NCBI GenBank assembly: GCA_964019695.1 | Contig: OZ026520.1 | Span: forward strand, 33,894,620-33,958,619 | Source of the DNA: Loripinus fragilis | Lineage: Eukaryota; Mollusca; Bivalvia; Lucinida; Lucinidae | DNA length: 64,000 nt | Direction: 5' to 3' | Part shown: positions 46,441 through 58,292 of the stretch, in pieces | Layout of the letters: each line of letters opens with the position of its first letter | Numbering within the stretch: the stretch's first letter is position 1 | The notes under the pieces: generated by a model | Databases searched by the model: none | What the model saw: the letters and a program-made list of their open reading frames with translations, nothing else | Told to the model about the DNA's origin: nothing | Program-made: the position numbers and the translations under genes

Positions 46441-47836
46441 GTTCTGTAATAGTACAGTCATAGAAGATGAAACCAATTTTCTTGTCCATTTTCAATTTTA
46501 CAGTGACGTCATATATAATTTATTCCATTATGCAAATACACGTAAAAAACGCTGATTAACAAACTTAATGACTGAGGAAGATTGATTCATTTGAGGTAAA
46601 AATATATAATAGACTATAATGACCACACGTTACTATAACACTTTTGCAGAAGCCTGTAAAGACATGGCGACGTTTATGATAACAGTGCAATTTTTCAAAA
46701 AGATAATTAAAGGCAATTAAATACCATTTAAAAGGTACATTTCATTTGGTAATATGTACAACAGAATATTACACTCGTAGTCATTTCAAATGAAATGTAT
46801 TACACTCAACGAAAGTATGCTTAATACAGTTTATATGAAATGATATCTTGAATGTGTAAGACCCTCTATTTATCGCATACACGTAACGCCAGTCTGTTTA
46901 AACACGAGTGTACATGTAAAGCTGCATTTATATATGGGTCTCTATACACGAAAACCTGACTTTGTTGCATGCGATCAACAAAAGCGCTGATCATTTAACA
47001 AGTGACACTTAAATAATGATGCAGTCATAGATGCAGGGTATCCTCGAAAACCCAAAATCACGCGTTTTAAAGCTGCATAGTCTGTAACTTTTGATCTTCT
47101 TATTTTAAAAATAATGTTTTTATTTTTCAAGAACACAGTAAAAATACTCAAATTCAGGTAAACATTTTACCATTTTCGTTAATCTTAACACTATATCACT
47201 ATCAAAACAGCTGCATTTATGTTAAAATTCAACGGTCTAGAATTATTGGAGGGACGCAAATAATTACCAACAAGAGACAAATACACCTATTTGATAAGAT
47301 AATTCACTTTTCCATGCAGTTTTCAGCTGTACTGAACATTTTTATTGTGAAAACATAGCTTAAATCTACTTTAACAAATGATTAAAAAAGAAAATAAAAT
47401 TTTTCGAAAAATGTTCATAGTTACAGAGTATGCAGCTTTAAGAGTTATTTTATTTCAACTTTATTTAAAGAGGACAACACATTTAGCGATCCACGCTAGT
47501 TTATCATGCATCCCTCAAAAACATATTTACATATATACATATACACAAATTAAGCATATGATAAAAACATAAAATTTGTGAAGTTTAACATTAACAACTG
47601 ACAGCATTGGCAGTTCTCGTCAATACACCAAGGCTTAAAAGACTAGTAAATTAGCATCAATTTATGAACATGCATTTCAACTCACGGTAAAAGTTAAAAT
47701 CATTCATAAAACATATTTTCTACTTTGTCTTAAAACACCTTATTATTAAAGACGATGCATTTTGGTAGCTTCTGATTTCACAAACGGTTACTGCTTTTGT
47801 CGAATTGTATTTGGGTTCAGGTAAAACAAAACAGGC
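46441..47836. other. Unassigned stretch
   Basis: Contains a small hairpin (ACATTTCATTTG .. CAAATGAAATGT, 46,738-46,799). No genes. The 64-residue ORF at 47,378-47,572 lies in AT-rich DNA and ends in a TATACA microsatellite-like tract. Confidence 0.35.
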
Positions 47837-48091
47837 CCCGAGGTTATAAAACATTTTCCATGCTCAACTGAACTGAGCACAAAATTTATCATGCTCAAAA
47901 ATGCTAAAATGCCAAGAATTGTTCACATTTTAACATTTATCAGCATGATAAATATACAATGCTGATAAATATACAACATCTGAGAGACTTAAAGCAAGAC
48001 ACTTCATCATTTGTCGGTATTTCAGTTTTTATGAGCAGTTGAAATTTCGTGCTCATTTGAGTTGAGCAAGAAAAAGCTTTATAACCTCGGG
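47837..48091. mobile_element. Hairpin MITE (CCCGAGGTTATAAA ends)
   Basis: 255-bp element with inverted termini CCCGAGGTTATAAA / TTTATAACCTCGGG, extended inward by TGCTCAACTGAACTGAGCAC / GTGCTCATTTGAGTTGAGCA. The total arm is about 60 bp. The centre includes a duplicated ATGATAAATATACAA. No coding. Confidence 0.85.
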
Positions 48092-48180
48092 TCAGTACAG
48101 TGATAACACAGCTTACCCAAGGAACCGCATTGAAAAAACACAGAGCACCAACAGTTACACGACAACAATAACACAAATTA

Positions 48181-48415
48181 GCCACCGCATGTGGTTTCCA
48201 ACCATGTGGCATTTCGACAAGTGTACATTCTGACGAGCCTGTGCAGCCTCCCTTTTAACTTAGAAACTCCAAAAGACGTTCGGTCAGTAGCTTTACAGCC
48301 ATAGACTATTCAAGCGGTAAGCAAAGGCTCTGGCCAGACTTCGCGTATGCTTAGGCTGATCTGAGGCTTGGCTGATCGCACATACCATATTGTTGGAAAT
48401 CTCATGTCACGGCTC
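48181..48415 (-). repeat. MITE-like repeat A, copy 6
   Basis: Minus-strand copy; ends GCCACCGCATGTGGTTTCCA and AATCTCATGTCACGGCTC. The inner hairpin is diverged (AAGCAAAGGCTCTGGCCAGA .. CTGATCTGAGGCTTGGC). Confidence 0.85.
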
Positions 48416-48420
48416 AAATA

Positions 48421-49454
48421 AAGTAAAGCAACGGACTCTCTCTTCTTCCGTGAGATGATTGCAAAACTTGTAAGTACTGCGTTACTATTCAAGGGTAAAA
48501 CCAACCCTCTCACAAACATTAAGAGCGACAATAAACAACAAATCAAACCTGATTTACCACAGACGTATCCCATAACCTTAGCTTCCACTGACCTGCTGAC
48601 AACCATCTTAATTGTCAAATGCTCTTGTATTTTCATTCTTGTTTTTTATTTAGTTGCATACACATTTCATACATTTTCGAACGCTTACACACTTTCTTGT
48701 ATATGTAGTGATTAGTTGAAATTACCTTATTTACATGAATCTTCTATCAAAACATGCGTTGTGAACGCTTAAACAAAGGTTCTTTAAAGTAAAAACTTTA
48801 AGTAATTATTTTGGCTATATAGTATCAAATGTCTATTTAACTCTAATTACGATTTTTGAATATTGCAAACTGTAGTTGAATCGTTGCTAAATAAACGATA
48901 AGTTGCTGTTATAGAAATAAATATCATAATATTTTTTTTATTATATTGTTCGCCTTTTTTCAAGACTTCGATTGAACTGATTCAGACATTACTACAGAAT
49001 GTATATACATGTAGAAGTCAAAAATAATTGAAAAAAAAAATACCAACCTTGGATGTTAGAAAAGAAAACTCCAATCAGCTGACAATAGATAGTATATATG
49101 AGAACATGTGCTTTGATAAATCCGCATAACATCCCTCTGTTCGCCCACCATGCCCGAATCCTGTATATTCTAACGTAACATTATAGTGCATCAATAGGTA
49201 TCGTTTTGCATAGTAATCAGGTCGGTATGTGAAGCCTTAGTACGTACTTTCAGCTAGATGTGTGCTCCAATCAAATAACTAATATACAAACAATACCCTC
49301 ACTTATTGATAACCCAAACAAAATGGACCAGCACACGATAATTTTGTGTTTTTCGCAAATGTGATAAAGCCTCCTTAAAACGTTATGGTGACAAATCCAG
49401 AGGAGCTAGGAGTAAACATTTTCGTCTGAGCCTTCATATATTGCCATATATTAG
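48421..49454. other. Unassigned stretch
   Basis: Nothing recognised. The overlapping short ORFs at 48.3-48.7 kb partly read through repeat A. Confidence 0.35.
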
Positions 49455-49465
49455 TATGTGAACAA

Positions 49466-49515
49466 CGAAGGCTATGGCGAGCCTGCGCAAATGCGCAGGC
49501 TCGCCATAGCCTTCG
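49466..49515. repeat. Perfect palindrome, 24-bp arms, 2-nt spacer
   Basis: Arms 49,466-49,489 and 49,492-49,515 are perfectly complementary, GC-rich (CGAAGGCTATGGCGAGCCTG + CGCA), with AA between. Weak pairing continues outside (GTGAACAA / TTCGAC). It stands out in AT-rich surroundings. Confidence 0.92.
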
Positions 49516-49525
49516 ATGTTCGACA

Positions 49526-50659
49526 ACAATGACAATGTGATGAGTACTAAAATCTCATGCGACGGCTTATGAATGCTTTTCAATTAAATTAGCGAATTAT
49601 TCCTAGAATTGACGGGTTGAATAGAAAAGCATCTATAACGTGTTTAATAACTTTCACAGGTATAATAATAGCGCTTTGTTGGCTCTATAATAAATATACT
49701 AAGTTGATAGCACTTTGCAATTTGATATTCAATATTTTTGTTCTGCCACCACAACTGCAAAACGGTTTCTAAAGTTAAATAGGTTTCTTTTTATTCCGTC
49801 ACGCCAGACAGGAAATGTTTAACAATACATTTCTACTGAATATGACAGTATCATTCAGCCGTTAAACGCAATCGGAAATCTTCACAGCTGTGAAATGATT
49901 GGTCCAATGCGTCGATAGCTATTTAACTTACCATTATTCGGTGAACTTCATGCCAATTCAAATGTGTAGCATACAAAAGTCAAAGGATCATTGACACTTC
50001 CTATGGGTAAATGCCTATGGTTTTCAGTAAAAATAAAAGTGTGTCAATCGTCCCTTTCTTCACCTTGAAGCTACCCTGACCTGAATACTTTATGACTGTG
50101 AAATCCGTTTTCGATATTAAATGCTTCAAAGATGTAAAACTTTGGGTAGAACAACCAGTTTTACATTAAAATATATAGAAACACGAAAACATTTTTTAAA
50201 ATATCATCCCCAAGGGGGGATGTTAAGTAGCCCAAAGCACAAGGCCTAAGCCCATAAAATGCCGTTTCTACCAAATACGATGTTAATGACACTAATGAAG
50301 TTTTCTAGAACCAACCTACTAAGGTGCTTTGTATTCTTTAATAAAAAAAAAAAATAAAAAAAGTACTGCCGCATTAATACGAAACGCGAAAAATCGACTT
50401 TAAGTGCATCTTTTCACATTATTTTCTCTAGAACTTTTCGATATGCGAATAGAAAAAGCTGCAGTATTTTTTGACGAAATTTTCAACTTAGTGTTTTTGC
50501 TGTGTTTTTCTGTAATTAGATGGAATTTTGGCATATTTTTGGTTCTTTTCAACGGGGGAGTATAACTGTTGATAGAATGGACATAAACTGACCCAGTTTA
50601 TTAATAATATGCAACGGTTGACTAAATAATTTGATGTCGTTCAGGTCAGTGATCCCCGT
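49526..50659. other. Unassigned stretch
   Basis: Nothing recognised. A small CCCCAAGGGGGGAT self-complementary word lies at about 50,208, and an A-rich tract at 50,343-50,360. Confidence 0.35.
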
Positions 50660-51700
50660 GTTGGTTGTATACTGGACAAAAGTGAAAACGCTACACCTGA
50701 ATTGTTTGCATATATATGCAAAATAATGCAAACCAGTAAAACAAATGAAAGTGTATCTGACTGTTCAAAGACTGGGTAATGCATAAAGTAAAAGGTGTAC
50801 GGATGTTGCCCCGAGGAAACACATGAAAGTAATAAAGAGAGCAAAGATCAGGAATCGATACAATGAAGCCCACAACTGACCAAGGCTAACAATTGGAAAG
50901 TGACACCTTCATAATTAGACATCACAAACGAGAGCCAAGAGGTCAGCCCTTTCCAAGCAGGGGACCACAAGGCATCAATAATCAGACGCGCACGAAAGCA
51001 TAAGAAAAACAAGACAGAAAAATGTCATTTAAATGTGACAGGGGTCCAATTTTTCAGGTGACAAATTTGAACAGAAATCTCACACAGTTTAGACCTTCAG
51101 AAATCCACTGCCAACCAGATCCGACTGAACGAAATTGTAGTCTAAGACGTGTGACAACCAAAATATGCGTTGATCGTTTAGAAAAGCAACCTAATAGCGG
51201 GTTTTTCGTCCGACCAAGCTTGAAATTTTAACACTGAAATCTCCATAGGAAAATCAATGTGTTGTTGCATCTTAGTCTGAGCACATTACTGGTCGAAAAA
51301 TGGTAGGAACAATGTGCTGATAGGTCTACCTGATTTGGCAAAAGGAAGGAAGTTATCGAAAATCGTGATAAATCGAAGATTACCAAATATTTAATATTCT
51401 CTATTTGTTTTTTGTTTTTTTCAAAGGGAGACATTTTACATTTTTTACACATTTGATAAATTCGAAATTGATTCCTGAGCTTGTTTAAAGTAGTAATACA
51501 GTTTCCTTGCGTATTAATGCAACACAAGTATGACGAATTCTGATAAGCCTAATAACCCTTTTTTGCACATGCGCAATTGCAAAATTCAGTGAATAAAGCT
51601 TTAAACACAAAAAAGTAATTAACTCAGACATCAAAGGAGACAAATTGGTGGAGCTTCGACGAATCGCTTGCTGGATGTCTTGAAAACATTATTAAGCTTT
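50660..51700 (+). mobile_element. LINE 3' UTR, second copy
   Basis: Plus-strand copy of the UTR at 23.36-24.42 kb, in two pieces (50,660-50,830 and 51,018-51,700) separated by an E2 insertion. It begins at GGACAAAAGTGAAAACGCTA just past the ORF end, so it is 5' truncated, and ends at CATTATTAAGCTTTAGTAAA. It lacks the SINE found in the other copy. Confidence 0.75.
50831..51017 (-). mobile_element. Family E2 3' end nested in LINE UTR
   Basis: Minus strand: 3' terminus at AGAGCAAAGATCAGGAATCG, through GAGAGCCAAGAGGTCAGCCC to GACGCGCACGAAAGCATAAG and AACAAGACAGAAAAATG. The LINE UTR reads CATGAAAG before it and ATTTAAATG after it. These are contiguous in the 24-kb copy, so the order of insertion is clear. 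Confidence 0.75.
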
Positions 51701-53115
51701 AGTAAATACTTTTCGTCCAATGCTTTGTAGTGTAGCATTTTCACTATTGTTCAGTATAGCATAAAGTGTATCGTACAAATAAAGTACTGCTGCATAACTT
51801 AGAATCGCGAATAAATGACTTTAGATGTACGTTTTCAATTTACATCGCGTTGAGCATTCAATAATTGTGAATCATTTCAGGGAGTATTTTGACAAAAGAT
51901 ATTAGCTGGTAATACGGCTAATTTTTGTTCTAATAATTCAAATGGTAGAATTTGGGCATTTTATTCCACTTATTTTACACTTGACATGGAAAATCCTGGG
52001 ATAGGCCTTATCCATTTTTTTTAGAAAACTATTATTTCTGCTAAATGGACGTTATTTTAGCTGGGCCTCATATATGCTATTCAAAGTTCATGTCAATTAT
52101 TTCTAATAATAGATATTAAGGATTCTTGGGCCCATCAAATTTTGCAAAGGACCCATAGAAATTTCAAAAGGCCCATTAAAATTATGTAATCTGCATGTAT
52201 TTGAATGGGATGTGGGTCATTGGCCCATTTTAAGGGCTCATCATCATTTTCGTCCAGGATTATCCCTGACTTGAGTGTTACCATTGAAAGAATGTATGTA
52301 AACAGCTCAAATTAACTAATTACAGAAAATGTATGGTTGACTATAATACTACATAGGTAGTTGATACGGTTTAGGCCGTTTACCACTGTAAAAGTTGTTT
52401 TTATGAAACTGTCCATAATAGCCACATCACGCTGTTTTAGTAGAAAATGTCCTTACAAACATAGCAAACAGTGTTTACCCGGATCAAACTGATCGTATTG
52501 GATCAGTTGGATATGTGTCTACGCTGATTGAATAGATACTATCAACTGAATAGCAGTGCTTAAAAATAAAACTGGCATGTACAAAGCAATCACGATTTTA
52601 AAATGTGTGATGCTTTTGACACTTACCTGTAGAAATTTAAGTACAGATATATAGGCCGTCACATGGCTGTTACACCGTTTAAGTTCCCCCGCGTTTCACA
52701 AAGCCTAAAAATGCCGAAATTCCCAAGAGATTAGGGGTAAGGGCAGTGGTAGTAAATACTTCAAACAATTTTCCTCTGACACTGCAGGATATTCTTAATC
52801 CGTTTTTGAGCTTAACGTTCGGAAAAAATGCAACTAATAAAATAATATTCCAGATTTTCGCGTTTCTTATTATTGCGGCAGGACTATAGTTTGATATATA
52901 GTACTTAAAGATTAAAAGTAGAATTAGCAAGGTTTTATGAATTTTTTTCATAAGAAATAATCTCACTGTTATTAAATGACACATTATTTTGCAAACGTCT
53001 TGTACTTATCTATTTGCATGCTAGGGAATTGTTCATGTTTTTATTTTCGCCTGCTAACTTTCTTCAAAATTAAGTTTTTTTTTTAAATAAACCACCCAGG
53101 AGCACCATCATAGTG
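51701..53115. other. Unassigned stretch
   Basis: At about 51,725-51,765 a short word (GTAGTGTAGCATTTTCACT, TGTTCAGTATAG) resembles the LINE UTR start. Otherwise nothing. The 101-residue minus ORF at 52,679-52,984 has no motif. Confidence 0.35.
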
Positions 53116-53181
53116 TCAAACAGTTTGGATCCAGATCAAGACAGACATTCTGTTGATCTGCATCTGGCTTCAAACTGTTTG
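53116..53181. repeat. Hairpin with AAACAGTTTG ends
   Basis: CAAACAGTTTGGATCCAGAT / ATCTGGCTTCAAACTGTTTG around GACAGA..TCTGTTGATC, about 29-bp arms. It resembles a solitary MITE hairpin. Confidence 0.75.
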
Positions 53182-53296
53182 CAAAAGGCTATGGGCAGAC
53201 GATAAAATTATCCACTGGCATGCAAAGAGTTATAACAGGTAAATACTTTAGCGTTAAATATATTGTCTCATATAGGGATATACATGCATGTGTATA

Positions 53297-54609
53297 CGAG
53301 GGCTGTTCAAATATGAATGCAAGTAGCTTCATTACTTTCTTCTCATATCTGCTACGACAAGGTACCATACCTTTTTTGAAAGAATTATTTGTAACCTTTA
53401 AAATGGCACCAAACATAAAGAAACACTCACTATATTTCTCGAGTTTCAGACGCTTATGTTAAGGCCATTCCTGTATACTGAAGTTTTTCTGAAGCAAATT
53501 GCAATATACGTTTTGGTACATCTGCGGATATAGTGTCATATTTTTGTACGTTTGAGACAAAATGGCACCAAATTTTAGATACAAGTTTAAAGTACATTGA
53601 CAAAGTTGCATGCAGGATTACGTTTGTATAATCCTGTTTCAATCTCTAGTAAACAGGCACGTTTGTGGCGTCATTAATTTTATGATAAACGTCATTTTGA
53701 ATTATCTACTGGTGATGCAATAATAAACATCGCTGTGTATTTTGCTTTGTGTGTTGCTTAAAACATGCTTAAGATGTTATAAGGGAGTTTTCAAAACGCT
53801 CCGTCCTCTATTTACAGAGTTATCAGATTTTATATCATTTTTCAAGCATTTTTCTGCTTCTTAATGATGTGTTTACACTAATTAACATATGTTCAATATG
53901 TCTAGTCCTCAAGACCAGCTGAGTAATTTTATTGTAAATGATGCCAATTTTGGTAAAAATAAAAGTTAATGTTCAAAATTAGATTAAAGACGCAGTGTTA
54001 TGATAACAAAATTAAGTAAAAGTTCTATAACCCCTTCACTTGAGGCATTTTTGACTTAATAAAAAGGCTTTTCAGCGTTTAAAAATTACCCACTATCTTT
54101 CAATGATTTGTGGCGTATATTCAGTATGAGCGATCAACATATTGTCTTTGAGTTAAAACTAGCTTAAATGTTGCTTCGTGCATTTTGTTAGAGATAAGTT
54201 TGACTGAAAACTGAAAGCTGGTGTTTTGTTTAGCATTTGTTTGCAAACATAAGGAGACTTTATTGAAAACAGTTCGATGTAATTTAACAAAAACATGTCG
54301 GACTTTCGCAACTTTCACAGAATCATTATATAAATATATGGGGATACTTCCTTAGAAATTTCACCAATTTATCGAAGAATTATACGCTTGTCTATATCAC
54401 GTGTATATGTTCGAAGCATTGAGTTTGTTAGTATACCAAAGTTACCCTCATTTAAAGGGCTATAACTCATAAGTAAACTGAGTTTTTTTAGGTCTGGTGC
54501 CAGTTTAAAGATGACATATATACCTTTATAGACACGTATGTCATTTTGTCGTAGCATATGTGTGAAGAAAGTTATGAAGCTACTTGCACTCATATTTGAA
54601 CAGCCCTCG
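53297..54609. mobile_element. Mariner-type element, transposase not recognisable
   Basis: 1,313 bp bounded by TA dinucleotides (53,295-53,296 and 54,610-54,611). Inverted ends match over about 64 bp with few mismatches, starting CGAGGGCTGTTCAAATATGA. Size, TA target and CGAGGG..GTTCAAA-type ends fit the mariner group. Weaker end similarity (GGCACCA.A..TAAA) reaches about 130 bp inward. Three short minus or plus ORFs inside show no D,D motif, so it is either a heavily decayed autonomous copy or a long-TIR non-autonomous one. Confidence 0.7.
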
Positions 54610-54611
54610 TA

Positions 54612-56168
54612 CCATAAATATTCGAACACTTTATATACATTTAACATGCTATGCCCTTTGACCAAAGCAAAAGTAATATTCAAAGGATCTAGTTAGAATC
54701 AGTTTTACTTTCCAATGCTAAATGGGACACTTTCATTCCTTCAAAAATATCTATTTCTTTTGTTGAGCTTTCCGTTTTGTATTATTTACGGTACATGCAG
54801 TCAAAAGTGTACAGGTAGCTTCAAAATAATCTCCCCAAAATCATTTTATTACAAAACATATTTTGTTTTTAAAACAATTGCATCAATTAACGTGAATAGT
54901 TAATACTCTGCATATGGTATGTTCGATAGATATCACCATGCCTACCAGATAAATCAAGAAAACGTGCAGAAATCACTTTTTAAAACACATTTTATTTTCA
55001 TGAAATTTCAGACCCCCTACCCTTTCTACCCGCCATTACTCTCGAGTGCGTCGGAATTTTGAAAATATTTTGCTAGCTGGCTCTTGCCATTAGATTTACC
55101 TATTGCACTGATACTACATGCACCACACTAGAAGCTCAAAAGTAGCGTTCTGGGAATCAAAATAATAAGCATATAAGGCCCAAACCGTCAATGATCCTTG
55201 AATTATCATATTGTTAAACGATTGCAAGGTTCGAGCGACTGCGCGACATATATGCCAATGGTGTTTATGGGCAACATGCAGCAGAAGCAAGCACATAAAC
55301 ATGCAGACGCTTGCTTGTAGCATACATGCATCATACACATGCATCTTATGTATCACAAGATGTGTGATGTTTAAGATTGAAAATATCTCAAAGAAAGACT
55401 AAGTTGCTACAATATATGATAATGGTTATCGTTTGTTTAAAAAAAAAAAGACATCCATTTATTCATTTCTACCGTGAACCTATTTAATATAACACTTATA
55501 CCCCCTATATCACTTATGATTGATATCATTTATTGGGTGAACAATGTTCATATTAACAGGTATATATGTAAATCATAATGTAAAGCAACTCAAACCGTTC
55601 CAATAAAATCCATAAAATCATGTCTGAAAGTATGTAGGAGCCCTTAATATTCAACTGCCCATACCAGGGAATCTTACAATCACAGATCTCAGTAAACACG
55701 TTATAATTTTGTCACTATGTACGCAACGTTGTTATGGACGACATAACATTTGCCTAAAGTCTGTAACCACTAGTGGTTTATCGAATTTATTGCATTGAGT
55801 TATTTCTCTCCCAGACGCGATATCATATGATAAGTCACATTATTGAGACAGCTCATGGGATGTTGGTGCTTGGCGCCTGGTCAAGCAATGGCGGCGTAGT
55901 CGCAGGCGATCCTTCGCTGCTCGCATACACAATGCAGATAGACCACTAGCCTCGCTGGATACACCAACATGGTCGTTCAAAGGATGCGGTTGTGCTAATG
56001 TAATATCAAAATCTCACGTGCTGGTGCATAAAAATACACAAAGTGACAATCTGCTATTTCCAAATTGATATTGTAACACAATTAGAAGGGACATATTTAG
56101 CACTAAATCACTAAAATAGGATCGAAAAAAAACCCTTAACGTTATACAGAGGGGAATATTAAAAAACC
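54612..56168. other. Unassigned stretch
   Basis: No shared repeat or gene. The complementary ORFs at 55,114-55,402 on both strands show this is chance openness. Confidence 0.35.
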
Positions 56169-56245
56169 CAGCAACACAACCACCGCCTTAGAATGGGTTT
56201 AGATTTGAATAACCAAGACTTGTTGTTCGGCTTAAATGTTGTAAT
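56169..56245 (-). mobile_element. Family E fragment
   Basis: CAACCACCGCCTTAGAATGG then GGCTTAAATG: the middle of the E 3' UTR on the minus strand, separated from its 3' end. Confidence 0.5.
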
Positions 56246-56345
56246 GTGCAAAATACGCAATGAACTTTCTGATCCTAGAGTACCCATCAAACACAAAATA
56301 ATCGAATTAGATATTAGTGACGAAGCAAAGAAAACGCCCTGAAAG

Positions 56346-56596
56346 AGTAAGTGAGTATGATCAAGAAATGCCACACCAACAAACTGATGACAAACCCACG
56401 GCACCGTGAGGAATAGCCGCATAAGACTAACATGCCATCAGGAAGACAGATAACGCAAAGCATCTAGCTCTCTCTTGCTCGTCAAGACGATTATCTAAAA
56501 CTGGAAAGGACACAAAGTAATGCAAAACACGGCCCAACATAGAACTCCCACAAACAATGTGAGATAAATAACACAATGAATCAACAACAAGCAGTT
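56346..56596 (-). mobile_element. Family E 3' end
   Basis: Minus-strand copy: GTAAGTGAGTATGATCAAGA, CCACGGCACCGTGAGGAATA, TAGCTCTCTCTTGCTCGTCA. 5' truncated near AACAACAAGC. Confidence 0.75.
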
Positions 56597-56600
56597 TATG

Positions 56601-56916
56601 TATCAAGCGGCACTCATTGCTGACTCTTTGCCTGCTTGTTTCGTCATCTGAAACCCATTGTGTAATAGTTTTGACCCAGACTAGTTTAACAGTCTGATGG
56701 TATTTCTAAATGTATACAAAAAATCAACAAAACACAAACTGAAAGCGTTAATATTGAACAAAAATCAACGGACGACGAAATGAATGATAAATTATCCTGC
56801 ATGCAAAGTGTTATGGTTTAAGAATGCTGGCACAGTGTGAGAGGCAAGGCTAATGATGTTATGTTCACAAATATCTCAATACTAACAATGTGTCATAAAA
56901 TATACTACTTATGACT
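56601..56916. other. Unassigned stretch
   Basis: Nothing recognised. Confidence 0.35.
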
Positions 56917-57145
56917 TAAAATCCATATACGTCTAGCGTCCTTTTTTGGGACACGGGCAAACAGTGCATACCCAGATCAGACGCCGCAGAACGCGGCGTC
57001 TGATCAGGGTCTCTACTGTTTACTTTCAGACTGTTATATAAAGAATTGAATAAAAATGAAAAATACCACTCAACGACCCTTAAAACGGTAATAAACTGCT
57101 CCAATTGACAGGAGTGAAAAATTCCATTCGGCTTAAATGGGTTAA
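56917..57145 (+). repeat. Palindromic MITE-like repeat B, best copy
   Basis: The core GATCAGACGCCGC (56,975-56,987) and GCGGCGTCTGATC (56,993-57,005) are perfect 13-bp arms with a 5-nt loop, inside GGGCAAACAGTGCATACCCA. The tail runs ACTCAACGACCCTTAAAACG to CATTCGGCTTAAATGGGTTA. Confidence 0.85.
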
Positions 57146-57324
57146 ACATACATTGTCTCATACCGATGGCAGTGTTTTTTGCTGAGTATTATTGGCTGCC
57201 CTTCTTTGATGACAGGTTCCCAATGTCTTGGTACTCTTGCATGTACGCTACATGTGCGTGGCTCGAGATGCATATTTATCAATAAAGTTATGTTCTGTTC
57301 TGGAAAATACAATATACCATGACT

Positions 57325-57561
57325 GAGTCGCGACATGATATTTCCAACAATGTGGTATGTGCGACCAGCAAAGCCCCACATCAGCCTGCGCAAACGCGCA
57401 GTCTGATCAGAGTATTTGCTAGTTTTTTGGATATTCTATGAGTGTTAAGCTACTGACTGGATATCATTTGGAGTTTCTTAGTGAAAAAAGAGACTGCACA
57501 GGCCCTTCTTAGTCTATACTTGTAAAAATGCCACATTGTTGAAAACCACGTGTCACGGCTC
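57325..57561 (+). repeat. MITE-like repeat A, copy 7
   Basis: Full length: GAGTCGCGACATGATATTTC, hairpin GACCAGCAAAGCCCCACATC / GATCAGAGTATTTGCTAG, end CACGTGTCACGGCTC. Confidence 0.9.
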
Positions 57562-57785
57562 ATGTTTCTTCCGACTGATTATCGTTTTTTGTTTTATCTC
57601 AGGATTTCTTAAGGAATTTCAATTAAGCTTCGGTCAAAGAAGAGACTAATTGATAGTTCCTTATTGCAAGTTCAGGTCAATTACCAGCTCTATCAATACA
57701 CTAGAAGAAGAGACACTGGCCTGAACTATAGGAATGGTAGCTTAATCGAGTTCTTACTGCTGCCTGAAAGTCATAAGATGAAGTT

Positions 57786-57885
57786 CTTTAAAATAAAAAT
57801 GCTAAAATGCAAAAGTGTAATAAATAGAGGACCTTACACGAGTGCTCATGTTTTATTGAATTTATTAAACGATAAGACAATCTTC
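57786..57885 (+). repeat. Fragment of a widespread invertebrate repeat
   Basis: Inside a 95-residue open frame, the words AHVLLNLLND after INRGPYTS resemble a translated repeat that I recall from many marine invertebrate gene models. It ends abruptly after LLND. Probably a repeat fragment rather than an exon; recognition is from memory only. Confidence 0.35.
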
Positions 57886-58138
57886 TCACTGTCATTACCA
57901 CGTGCAACCTCGTGCCACATCCTACGCTTTTCACACACAGCTTATAGCTAATGACAAGATGTCCAAACAGAATCATTTTTATTTTCCAAAGCAAGAGTAA
58001 CAAATTTCAACATTTTTGAACTAGACAGCTGAGGTAACATGTGTGAGTCATAGCGCGGTTTACCAACTGGTTCGAAAGGAGAAGATGGTAACGGGAGTTG
58101 TTTTTCACCAAAGACGACAGTGGTACGTAGGCCATACA

Positions 58139-58292
58139 AGTCTATATCCTTGCATTGTTGTTACCTGCTGGGAAAGGGCTGACCTCGTGGCTCTTGTTGG
58201 TGACGTTTGTTGTATTGTTGTTACTTTCCCTAGTGACATCCTGGGTCAGGTGTGGTACTTGATTATATCGTTTCCTGATCCTTCTTACTTTC
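58139..58292 (+). mobile_element. Family E2 3' end
   Basis: Plus strand: TTACCTGCTGGGAAAGGGCT, GACATCCTGGGTCAGGTGTG, TCGTTTCCTGATCCTTCTTA. About 150 bp. The ORFs on both strands here are UTR translations. Confidence 0.75.

Noticed and set aside
55114..55402. ORFs on both strands over the same bases
   Set aside because: Mutual shadows with no recognisable domain.
7085..57561. Regular palindromic repeats as a CRISPR-like array
   Set aside because: Copies are far apart, in both orientations, 235 bp long with inverted ends; they are MITE-like.
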